Source: DUPH01 sp035449085
GTDB lineage: Bacteria; Verrucomicrobiota; Kiritimatiellia; RFP12; UBA1067
DNA length: 5,011 nt
Reading direction: 5' to 3'
NCBI GenBank assembly: GCA_035449085.1
Contig: DAOTKE010000185.1
Coordinates: 1 to 5,011 of the forward strand
Positions 1-5,011 of the stretch are shown piece by piece. The stretch's first letter is position 1, and each line of letters opens with the position of its first letter. The notes under the pieces were generated by a model. It made no database searches. It saw only the letters and a program-made list of their open reading frames with translations, and had not been told where the DNA came from. A program made the position numbers and the translations under genes.

Positions 1-242
1 CCATGTTTCGCTCTTTCCTATCATCGACAACCGATCAGAAAAATACGTCACGAACATACACCCGCAGCGCGCGGAACGCAAGAGGAAGTGAATGCACTTG
101 CTTTTCCAATCACATGCTCTATATTTGCCCCATGAGTGGAATTGAAGAGGCGTTGATCTTCACGGTCCAGCAGGACAGATTCTTGGCAGAGACATCGACG
201 GCGGTATTTCTCTATCTTCTGCAGGACGGCGAAGTCTATGCC
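1..242. other. Leader region upstream of the AraC-family gene
   Basis: This stretch precedes the conserved part of the regulator. It is less GC-rich than the genes to its right. The regulator's reading frame stays open across it, but the translation of roughly 3-131 (many Ser, Thr, Arg, Asn and Cys) does not look like folded protein and is probably not coding. Bases 132-242 could encode a 37-residue N-terminal extension, because ATG 132 is in frame. A candidate sigma-70 promoter lies at 98-125. I see no other gene and no convincing RNA structure here. Confidence 0.5.
98..125 (+). promoter_or_regulatory. Candidate sigma-70 promoter for the AraC-family gene
   Basis: TTGCTT at 98-103 and TATATT at 120-125 are separated by 16 bp, a reasonable match to the -35 and -10 consensus in the most AT-rich part of this leader. 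Transcription would start near 131-133. That is almost exactly at ATG 132, so it predicts either a leaderless start at 132 or a leader of about 110 nt before ATG 243. This rests on pattern matching only. Confidence 0.35.
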
Positions 243-1106
243 ATGAACAGTTTCCCGCATCTTCAGAAACTCGGTTTCCTTCTGGACGCCGAGGAGATCG
301 GAACCTCCCATATTCATGAATTCACCGAGATTATCCTGCTGGTCAAGGGACAACTCATCCATGACATCAACGGGGTTCGCCGCAGGCTGCCGCCGGGGGC
401 GCTGGTGTTTGTGCGCCCGTACGACCTGCACCGGCTGCTGCCGGTCGACGCCGAGCGCACCGTCTTCGCCAGTCTCGTCCTGACGGCCTCAGTCATCCAC
501 GACCTGATGTCCTATCTTTGCAATCCGGCGATCACGCACCGGTTCAACACCGCGCCTGAGGCCCCCTGCCTCCACCTGCCGCCGGACGAGGCCCGCGACT
601 TCATGCTGGAAATGGAAAAGGTCAGCAATGAGCAGGCCGTCGCGCCCCAGAACAGTATGCTCATGGCGCGCGTTCTCGCCGCACGGCTTTTCGCCAGGCT
701 CCTCCTGCCGGCCGGAACTGGAGCGGCGCGGGATGACAAGCCCCTGCCGCCGATGTGGCTGGAGCGGCTGCGCGAGAAGGCCGAACAGTGGGACTCCCTC
801 GTGCATGCGACGAGCCGACTCCACGCCATCTGCCGCTGCCACCCGAGCCACCTCTGCAAGTGCTTCCGGCACTATTATGACGAGACGCCCACAGATTTCA
901 TCAATCGGTTGCGCCTACGCCAGGCGGTACGGCGGCTCAAAGACCCGGAGGCCAAGGTCGCCGCGATCGCCGCAGAACTCGGTTTCGACAGCCTCAGCCA
1001 CTTTCACAGGCTTTTCAAGCGCCAATACGGCATCACGCCTGCGGCTTTCCGCAAAGCGTGCATCGATCTCAGTGGCAGAAGGCCGGTTGCCGAGCCGATG
1101 TCGTAA
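243..1106 (+). CDS. AraC-family transcriptional regulator with cupin sensor domain
   Basis: Predicted cytoplasmic DNA-binding regulator of 287 residues, the usual size for this family. Residues about 15-80 form an AraC-type cupin ligand domain: SHIHEF (His23, His25, Glu26), the turn DINGV at 41-45, then PPGALVFVRPYDLHRL with His63. This resembles sugar-sensing AraC regulators. Residues about 170-275 carry two helix-turn-helix units. The second ends with the family signature GFDSLSHFHRLFKRQYGITPAAFR. The first unit is unusually cysteine-rich (CRCHPSHLCKC, 197-207). I chose ATG 243 because the conserved fold begins there; no start has a good ribosome binding site. ATG 132 would give 324 residues and remains possible, whereas the open frame from base 3 is unlikely. 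The gene runs convergently toward the oxidoreductase and shares a hairpin with it at their stop codons. Its likely targets are the neighbouring sugar operon, itself, or both; this is inferred from position only. No signal peptide or membrane segment is visible. Confidence 0.9.
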   Translation: MNSFPHLQKLGFLLDAEEIGTSHIHEFTEIILLVKGQLIHDINGVRRRLPPGALVFVRPYDLHRLLPVDAERTVFASLVLTASVIHDLMSYLCNPAITHRFNTAPEAPCLHLPPDEARDFMLEMEKVSNEQAVAPQNSMLMARVLAARLFARLLLPAGTGAARDDKPLPPMWLERLREKAEQWDSLVHATSRLHAICRCHPSHLCKCFRHYYDETPTDFINRLRLRQAVRRLKDPEAKVAAIAAELGFDSLSHFHRLFKRQYGITPAAFRKACIDLSGRRPVAEPMS

Positions 1107-1136
1107 CCTGCGCCCGGTGCGCCGGGCGCAGGTTAC
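1103..1136. terminator. Bidirectional hairpin between convergent genes
   Basis: GTAACCTGCGCCCGG (1103-1117) and CCGGGCGCAGGTTAC (1122-1136) are perfect reverse complements separated by the 4-nt loop TGCG. The stem has 15 bp and 11 of its pairs are G-C. Each arm contains the stop codon of one convergent gene: TAA at 1104-1106 for the AraC gene and TAA (minus strand, 1135-1133) for the oxidoreductase. No T-tract follows on either side, so this is not a classical intrinsic terminator. It may act as a U-less terminator, as an mRNA 3'-end stabiliser, or as a barrier to convergent transcription. Confidence 0.75.
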
Positions 1137-2272
1137 AGGCTGACCCAGCGGCCTCCGGCCGCCGACTCCAGCACCGCGTCGCAAATCCGGGCGGTCTCGT
1201 ACGCGTCGCGGAAGGTCGGGCGCGCGTTCTCGCCCTTGGCGGCGGCCTCGAGGAAATCGGCGAGCTGATGCACAAAGCTGTGCTCGTAGCCGATCTGCAG
1301 GCCCGGCACCCACCAGTGCTTCATGTACGGCTGGTCGCCGTCGCTGACATGGATGGAGCGCCAGCCGCGCACGATCCCTTCGTCGCGGTGATCGAAGTAC
1401 TGCAGGCGGTGCAGGTCGTGCAGATCCCAGCGGATCGAGGCCTTCTCGCCGTTGATCTCGAAGGTGAAGAGTGCCTTGTGGCCGCGCGCGTAACGCGTCG
1501 ACTCAAAGTTGCCCATCGAGCCGTTCTCGAAGCGGCAGAAGAAGGTGCAGGCGTCATCGATCTTGACCGGCTCGACCTGACCGGTCTCGACATTCTTGCG
1601 CTCTTTCACGAACGTTTCCGTCATGGCGTTCACTCCCTTGATCGCGCCGTTCTGCCACACGGCCAGGTCGATGCAGTGGGCCAGCAGGTCGCCCGTCACG
1701 CCGGAGCCGGCCGCCTTGGCATCCAGGCGCCAGGTCGCCATGCCGCCCTGCGGCACGTCGGCGGAAATCGTCCAGTCCTGCAGGAAGTTCGCCCGGTAGT
1801 GGAAGATCCTGCCCAGGCGTCCCTCGTCGATCAGCTTTTTCGCCAAGGTCACGGCCGGAATCCGCCGGTAATTGAACGAGACGAAGTTGAGCACGCCGGC
1901 CTTTTCCACCGCTTCGGTCATGGCCAACGCCTCAGCAGCGTTGCGGGCGAGGGGCTTTTCGCAGATCACCATCTTGCCGGCCTGGGCCGCCGCGATGGCG
2001 ATCTCGGCGTGGACGTTGTTGGGGACGCAGATTTCGACGGCGTCGATGTTCTTGTCCTCGACCACGCGCCGCCAGTCCGTCGTCCAGGACTCATACCCCC
2101 AGCGGTCGGCAAACGCCTGCGCCTCGGCCTCGACCAGTCCGCAGACGGTCTTCAGCACGGGCTGGTATTCGAGGTCAAAGAAATTGCCGACCCGGCGGTG
2201 GGCGTTCGAGTGGGTGCGGGCCATGAAGCCATAGCCGATCATGCCGATGTTCAGATTTTTCCTGGTCGCCAT
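1133..2272 (-). CDS. Gfo/Idh/MocA-family NAD(P)-dependent oxidoreductase
   Basis: Predicted soluble cytoplasmic dehydrogenase of 379 residues, full length for the family. Members oxidise or reduce a hydroxyl group of sugars, cyclitols or their derivatives with NAD(P). The N-terminal Rossmann fold shows GYGFMA (Gly13, Gly15, Ala18) as the dinucleotide loop. The family motif EKP follows at 105-107, Lys106 being the usual catalytic or cofactor-contacting lysine. The C-terminal domain carries GDLLAHCID at 194-202, with Asp195, His199 and Asp202 matching the DxxxHxxD active-site pattern. The start is well supported: AAAAGGAGG on the minus strand (2288-2280) lies 7 nt before ATG 2272. It is the last gene of the three-gene minus-strand cluster, 75 bp after the TIM-barrel gene. 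From memory, near-identical proteins are common in Planctomycetota and their relatives, mostly without a tested substrate. Names such as inositol 2-dehydrogenase would be over-precise, so I give no symbol. Confidence 0.95.
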   Translation of the reverse strand: MATRKNLNIGMIGYGFMARTHSNAHRRVGNFFDLEYQPVLKTVCGLVEAEAQAFADRWGYESWTTDWRRVVEDKNIDAVEICVPNNVHAEIAIAAAQAGKMVICEKPLARNAAEALAMTEAVEKAGVLNFVSFNYRRIPAVTLAKKLIDEGRLGRIFHYRANFLQDWTISADVPQGGMATWRLDAKAAGSGVTGDLLAHCIDLAVWQNGAIKGVNAMTETFVKERKNVETGQVEPVKIDDACTFFCRFENGSMGNFESTRYARGHKALFTFEINGEKASIRWDLHDLHRLQYFDHRDEGIVRGWRSIHVSDGDQPYMKHWWVPGLQIGYEHSFVHQLADFLEAAAKGENARPTFRDAYETARICDAVLESAAGGRWVSL

Positions 2273-2347
2273 TTTGGGTCCTCCTTTTGTTCGAAAAGAA
2301 TCGATTGAATCGACGGAATCGAATCCCTCGGCCCCGTCGCCGTCATG
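2273..2347. other. Intra-operon gap with ribosome binding site and repeats
   Basis: This 75-bp gap between the TIM-barrel stop and the oxidoreductase start holds a strong minus-strand ribosome binding site (AAAAGGAGG, 2288-2280) and, just upstream of it, the GAATCGA triplet. I see no terminator and no clear promoter. This supports co-transcription of the two genes, although a weak internal promoter cannot be excluded. Confidence 0.55.
2298..2322. repeat. Three tandem GAATCGA units with 9-bp period
   Basis: GAATCGA occurs exactly at 2298-2304, 2307-2313 and 2316-2322, separated by TT and CG, so the period is 9 bp. On the minus (transcribed) strand the unit reads TCGATTC. A shorter relic, GAATCC, follows at 2321-2326. 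The array lies about 10 bp upstream of the oxidoreductase ribosome binding site. It could be a simple intergenic repeat, a set of protein-binding sites or an expandable spacer; the sequence alone does not decide. Confidence 0.7.
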
Positions 2348-3382
2348 TCACTCCGTCCAGCCGTGGGCCTCGCGCACCTGGAGCATCGCCCCAAGAATGC
2401 TGTTCCAAGTGCCGGGCAGCCTCATCACCTCATTGGTGAACATGCAGCCGTCCCAGCACAGGTGGCGGATGGCCCGCGTCAGCTCGCCCTTTTCGTCGCG
2501 CAGCCACTGGCCCGCGCACCAGACGATATCCAGCTTGCCGTTGGGATCGTCCGGCAGGCAGTGGCGCCCGGTCTTGTCGTGCGAACCCTGTCCCTTGACG
2601 GTGGCGTCGTTCTGGGCCACATGGAAGTCGATCGTCCACGGCCGCAGGGCGGCGGCGAGTTTCGTGTAGGCCGCGCGGAAGGTCGCGGTGTCGGCCCAGT
2701 CGAAATCTTCCGGCACCAGGCGCGCCTCAGGCGCGTTGTAGCCGAGAAGATAGAGCAGCGTGTGCGCCATGTCGGCCTGGAAGCCCAGGGTCTTGGGGCG
2801 GTCCACGCCTTCGAGCACATCCAGCATGGCGCGCCACGAATGCATGCCGCCCCAGCAGATCTCGCCCTCGGCCGCCAGCCACTCGCCCGCGTCCTCCGCG
2901 ATGTCGCACGCCTGCTTGAAGGTGTCGATGATGAGTCTTGTGTTGCCGGCGGGATCTTTGAGCCAGTCGGCGACGCCGCCCGAAGAGTCGATGCGGATGA
3001 CGCCCGAGGGCCGCACGCCCAGTTCGCGCAGCTTCTGGCCGATGCGGCACGCCTTGCGCACCTGCTCCAGCCAGTGGGCGCGTTTCTCGGCGTCGCCGAA
3101 GGCGCAGCCGCTCCACACGGGCGCCACCAGCGAACCGATGGCCAAGCCCTTGGCGGTCACGGTGTCTACAAGACGCTTGAGGTCATCATCCGTCGAGTCG
3201 ATGTCGACATGCGGCGCGCAGAGGAAGAGGTCGATGCCGTCAAACCGGGCGCCGTCCACGCAGGCGGCCGCGGTGAGGTCGATCATGGTCGCAAGGTCGA
3301 TGGCCGGCTCGGGCGTGCCGGGGCCTTTGCCCACGACACCCGGCCAGGTGGCGTTATGAAGTTTCGGGAAGGTATGGGACAT
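2348..3382 (-). CDS. Sugar phosphate isomerase/epimerase-like TIM-barrel protein
   Basis: A 344-residue cytoplasmic protein of the xylose-isomerase-like TIM-barrel (AP endonuclease 2) superfamily, whose members isomerise or epimerise sugars and keto-sugars at a divalent-metal site. Candidate metal or acid-base residues sit where barrel strands should end: Glu172 or Glu174 in AEGEICW, Asp204 and His207 in QADMAH, His254 in DFHVAQND, His268-Asp269 in GSHDKTGRHCLPDD, and Glu318 near the C-terminus. The N-terminus (PKLHNATWPGVVGKG, then GIDLFL and IGSLVAPVW) is typical, in my recollection, of a PVC-group subfamily often found beside this type of Gfo/Idh/MocA enzyme. ATG 3382 is preceded by AGAAAGG (minus, 3397-3391) at an 8-nt spacing. 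It is the middle gene of the cluster, with a large hairpin 5' to it. Substrate and exact reaction are unknown. The fold assignment is firm; the isomerase activity is inferred. It could also be a lyase or dehydratase of the same fold. Confidence 0.9.
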   Translation of the reverse strand: MSHTFPKLHNATWPGVVGKGPGTPEPAIDLATMIDLTAAACVDGARFDGIDLFLCAPHVDIDSTDDDLKRLVDTVTAKGLAIGSLVAPVWSGCAFGDAEKRAHWLEQVRKACRIGQKLRELGVRPSGVIRIDSSGGVADWLKDPAGNTRLIIDTFKQACDIAEDAGEWLAAEGEICWGGMHSWRAMLDVLEGVDRPKTLGFQADMAHTLLYLLGYNAPEARLVPEDFDWADTATFRAAYTKLAAALRPWTIDFHVAQNDATVKGQGSHDKTGRHCLPDDPNGKLDIVWCAGQWLRDEKGELTRAIRHLCWDGCMFTNEVMRLPGTWNSILGAMLQVREAHGWTE

Positions 3383-3410
3383 GGCGTGATCCTTTCTAAA
3401 GCGAATGATT

Positions 3411-3489
3411 TCTCACACGAAGGGCACAAAGGGCACGAAGTGAATTTTTGCGTTATCCACCTTTGTGTCCTTCGTGCCTTTGTGTGAGA
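3411..3489. repeat. REP-like palindromic repeat (79-bp imperfect hairpin)
   Basis: The left arm (3411-3445) begins TCTCACACGAAGGGCAC and the right arm (3455-3489) ends CTTTGTGTGAGA. Aligned as an inverted repeat they match in about 29 of 36 columns, with five mismatches, all transitions, and two single-base indels. The 9-nt loop is TTTTGCGTT. Each arm consists of about three 9-bp units of the form CAC(A/G)AAGGG. The element fills most of the 114-bp gap between the cupin gene and the TIM-barrel gene, inside the presumed operon. Its short translations in several frames (HEGHKGHE, LCVLRAFV) are of the kind mistaken for protein in other genomes. I recall similar repeats in PVC-group intergenic regions. 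It may modulate mRNA processing or partly terminate transcription after the first gene. Confidence 0.8.
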
Positions 3490-3496
3490 TGACACA

Positions 3497-4756
3497 TTAA
3501 CCGTGCCGGCCGATCTCCGGCGCGTCCGGATTCACCTCGGGGCCGAAGTAGCGCAGGATTTCCAGCGGCTCGCTCTGCGAGGCGTTCACGTAGGTGACGC
3601 CCGCACGCGCGGCATCGTGCACCACGAAGAACTCGTCGTCCGTGATGTCGTGGAAGCGGATCATGTTGGGGCTGGAGAGGCGCTGGCCATTGATCGTGCC
3701 CTCGCCCTGCACGGCGATCAGGCAGTAGGCGCCGTTGTCCTTGATGGTGCAGGAGCAGCCCGGCAACACGGTCAGGCGCTTCGCGGTGACGCACTGCCAG
3801 CCCTTCACGCGGCCGTAGTTGATCCAGTAGTCCAGATACCCGTCCTGCTCGGAACCGCTGGCCAGCACCGGCTCGAGGAAGTGGTTCTTGTAGAAGTAGG
3901 GGTCGGTGTTCTCCTTGAGATCGACCATGCCGGCGATGAAGTCCAGATCCTTCTGCTTGTCTTTGGGCACGTCCTTGACCAGGAGCGACCACGGCACGTA
4001 GTTCTCATCCACCAGGTTCTGGAACATCGCGAACACATCCGAGCCCCATTGCGGCTCGTAGGTGCAGAGCGAGCCCGGCGCGTGCAGCACGTTCGGCGGC
4101 ACGAACCAGCCGGTGCCGACCTTCAGGCGGTAGGCCTGCGAGATGTCGGTGATGCCGTTGTCGCCCTTGTTCCAGCGCTCCAGGCAGCGGATGATGTCCG
4201 CCTTGGTGGTGCCCGGCACCAGGCCGAAGAAGGTGTAGGGGAAGCGCGCGCCCAGGTTGTTGTGCTGCGGCGGGAAGTAGTAGGACTCCGGCTTGCCCTC
4301 CTGGCCGACCAGCTTGGCGAGCTTGTCGTCCTGGTGCAGGTGGTGCGGCAGCGGCCCGAGATTGTCGAAGAACTTGCTGTAGACCGGCCAGCGCTGGTAC
4401 TTTTTCCAAATCTTCGCGCCGACGATCGCCGCGCCCAGCTCGGCGACCACGTCGCGCAGCAGCACGCGCTTGTTCTCAAAGACCACATAGCTCAGGCCTT
4501 CGTCCGGCCGGCGCCCCGCATTGGCCGCCTCAGTCGTCGACCCGAACCAGCGCTCATCGATACCGCCGCGGTCGAGACCGAAGGCAAACAGATCATCCGG
4601 GTGCAGCTTCAGACGACGCCCGGGATAACAAAACACGCGCGGCACCCAGTTCGGCGCCAGCCGCAGCACGCCGTTGCCCGCGTTCAGCGCGGCATCCGCG
4701 ACACCGCGCACCTTCTTGCTCTCAGTCTTCAACTCTTTCACGGATCGAACGCTCAT
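3497..4756 (-). CDS. Phosphomannose-isomerase-like cupin protein
   Basis: A 419-residue soluble protein and the first gene of the minus-strand cluster. Its central part resembles type I mannose-6-phosphate isomerase. HLHQDDKLA (139-147) parallels the PMI motif QxHPDDxxA, GKPESYY (154-160) parallels GKxExWY, and GWFVPPNVLHAPG (216-228) parallels the PMI segment GxxxxVPxGxxHAxG. The predicted metal ligands are therefore His139 (Gln in classical PMI), His141, Glu157 and His225. A second cupin-like domain at about 323-405 (GEGTINGQ, then MIRFHDITDDEFFVV) lacks an obvious His set and looks structural. The start at ATG 4756 is supported by AGGGAG at a 7-nt spacing; an in-frame TTG at 4846 would add 30 unconvincing residues. 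The family likely acts on a sugar or sugar phosphate next to the isomerase and dehydrogenase encoded downstream. No phosphate-binding signature is evident, so true mannose-6-phosphate isomerase activity is uncertain and I give no symbol. Confidence 0.88.
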   Translation of the reverse strand: MSVRSVKELKTESKKVRGVADAALNAGNGVLRLAPNWVPRVFCYPGRRLKLHPDDLFAFGLDRGGIDERWFGSTTEAANAGRRPDEGLSYVVFENKRVLLRDVVAELGAAIVGAKIWKKYQRWPVYSKFFDNLGPLPHHLHQDDKLAKLVGQEGKPESYYFPPQHNNLGARFPYTFFGLVPGTTKADIIRCLERWNKGDNGITDISQAYRLKVGTGWFVPPNVLHAPGSLCTYEPQWGSDVFAMFQNLVDENYVPWSLLVKDVPKDKQKDLDFIAGMVDLKENTDPYFYKNHFLEPVLASGSEQDGYLDYWINYGRVKGWQCVTAKRLTVLPGCSCTIKDNGAYCLIAVQGEGTINGQRLSSPNMIRFHDITDDEFFVVHDAARAGVTYVNASQSEPLEILRYFGPEVNPDAPEIGRHG

Positions 4757-4763
4757 GGCTAGT

Positions 4764-4769
4764 CTCCCT
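4764..4769 (-). promoter_or_regulatory. Ribosome binding site deciding the cupin gene start
   Basis: On the minus strand AGGGAG (4769-4764) lies 7 nt upstream of ATG 4756. The alternative in-frame TTG start at 4846 has no such site. The 30 residues it would add (Cys- and Asp-rich, no known motif) lie in the AT-richer control region. This fixes the protein at 419 rather than 449 residues. Confidence 0.65.
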
Positions 4770-4856
4770 ATGAAAACATCCAAGTTACAGAATACATCGG
4801 AATCGTACGCTTCCACGCAAGGCATGTCTTGTAAAGCCCCCTTCAATATGTGTATT

Positions 4857-4931
4857 TTATCGGCGTGTTATCCTCGCTCGACAAACGGATTTTCGCCCGT
4901 TATCATTCGCCCTTTCGTCTTTGGGCTTATC
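4857..4931 (+). repeat. Four same-orientation TTATC motifs, possible operators
   Basis: TTATC occurs at 4857-4861, 4868-4872, 4900-4904 and 4927-4931, all in the same orientation. The first and last extend to TTATCGG, and the two middle ones are preceded by G (GTTATC). The offsets are 11, 32 and 27 bp, the first two being close to whole turns of the DNA helix. Clustered direct repeats in a divergent promoter region are compatible with binding of an AraC-type or other multimeric regulator. This is inferred from pattern only. Confidence 0.3.
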
Positions 4932-4960
4932 GGTGCGATCAAAAAAAACAAGGAGTCGTG

Positions 4961-5011
4961 ATGAGTGCGCCAAGCAAAGCGTGCGATATGCAGTCGGTTA
5001 AAGTCCGACAC
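4961..5011 (+). CDS. 5' end of a divergent gene, truncated by the window
   Basis: ATG 4961 is preceded by AAGGAG (4950-4955) at a 5-nt spacing, a strong ribosome binding site. The frame stays open for 17 codons to the window edge (MSAPSKACDMQSVKVRH). An in-frame GTG sits directly before the ATG at 4958 but is too close to the ribosome binding site. The visible residues carry no recognisable domain. Being divergent from a catabolic-type operon, it could encode a regulator (GntR, LacI or AraC type) or a further enzyme; nothing in the sequence decides this. Confidence 0.6.
   Translation, partial: MSAPSKACDMQSVKVRH

Larger units (their letters stand above)
4757..4960. promoter_or_regulatory. Divergent promoter region
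   Basis: This 204-bp gap separates the minus-strand operon from the divergent gene starting at 4961 and is clearly AT-richer than the genes. A candidate plus-strand promoter is TTGTAA (4829-4834), an 18-bp spacer and TATTTT (4853-4858). A candidate minus-strand promoter is TTGTCG (minus, 4884-4879), a 19-bp spacer and TAAAAT (minus, 4859-4854). The two -10 elements would overlap on opposite strands, so the two promoters might exclude each other. An A8 run lies at 4941-4948, just before the plus-strand ribosome binding site. All promoter calls are by eye and weak; the region itself is very likely regulatory. Confidence 0.4.

Noticed and set aside
628..1143. A 171-codon plus-strand frame overlapping the AraC gene in another frame
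   Set aside because: The Arg/Ser/Pro-rich, low-complexity translation is a frame shadow of the AraC coding sequence, which itself carries intact family motifs.
1058..2308. A 416-codon plus-strand open frame covering the oxidoreductase gene
   Set aside because: It is antisense to a well-conserved protein, has no family motif and is rich in Val, Ala, Arg, His and Gly, as expected when a GC-biased gene is read on the other strand. The same holds for the plus-strand frames at 2345-3487 and 3503-4762.
3411..3489. A CRISPR array, suggested by repeated 9-bp units
   Set aside because: The units are far too short and contiguous, with no spacers. The structure is one hairpin.
3446..3490. A classical intrinsic terminator after the cupin gene
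   Set aside because: No T-tract follows the stem on the minus strand, the stem has several mismatches and the downstream genes appear to belong to the same operon. Partial termination remains possible but is not supported.
3283..3495. Short minus-strand frame crossing the hairpin, with a second plus-strand tail reading LCVLRAFV
   Set aside because: The apparent peptides HTKARRTQR, HEGHKGHE and LCVLRAFV are translations of the palindromic repeat in different frames, not genes.
4757..4846. A 30-residue N-terminal extension of the cupin protein from TTG 4846
   Set aside because: It has a weak start codon and a composition unlike the rest, while ATG 4756 has a well-placed AGGGAG.
4674..4961. 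A 95-codon plus-strand frame ending at the start of the divergent gene
   Set aside because: Its first part is antisense to the cupin N-terminus and the rest crosses the control region. It has no ribosome binding site or recognisable motif; the stop overlapping ATG 4961 appears coincidental.

Overview
The window looks like a piece of a GC-rich bacterial chromosome. It carries a three-gene minus-strand cluster of carbohydrate-type enzymes, a convergent AraC-family regulator on its left, and the first codons of a divergent gene at its right edge. The two best-conserved proteins are a Gfo/Idh/MocA oxidoreductase and a xylose-isomerase-like TIM-barrel protein. Both closely resemble, as I remember those families, proteins from Planctomycetota, Verrucomicrobiota, Lentisphaerota and Kiritimatiellota (the PVC group). 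The inter-gene hairpin built from CAC(A/G)AAGGG units is also of a kind I associate with these genomes. The lineage is an inference; no rRNA or marker gene is present.

Layout. Bases 1-242 are a leader region with a plausible sigma-70 promoter. Bases 243-1106 (+) encode an AraC-family regulator with an N-terminal cupin sensor domain and a C-terminal double helix-turn-helix. A perfect 15-bp hairpin (1103-1136) contains the stop codons of both convergent genes. Bases 2272-1133 (-) encode the oxidoreductase, 3382-2348 (-) the TIM-barrel isomerase/epimerase-like protein, and 4756-3497 (-) a 419-residue phosphomannose-isomerase-like cupin protein. The cluster is transcribed right to left: cupin protein, TIM barrel, oxidoreductase. 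Both gaps inside it hold 9-bp-period repeats. The gap between cupin and TIM-barrel genes has a 79-bp imperfect hairpin, and the gap between TIM-barrel and oxidoreductase genes has three copies of GAATCGA. Bases 4757-4960 are a divergent control region with four same-orientation TTATC motifs. A new gene starts at 4961 (+) behind a good ribosome binding site and leaves the window after 17 codons.

Working together. A sugar-type isomerase, an NAD(P)-dependent sugar-type dehydrogenase and a metal-binding PMI-like protein in one operon fit oxidation and isomerisation of a sugar, uronate or cyclitol. The flanking AraC regulator could sense the inducer. No residue in the window identifies the substrate, so the pathway stays unnamed. 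I found no mobile element, CRISPR array, tRNA or rRNA.
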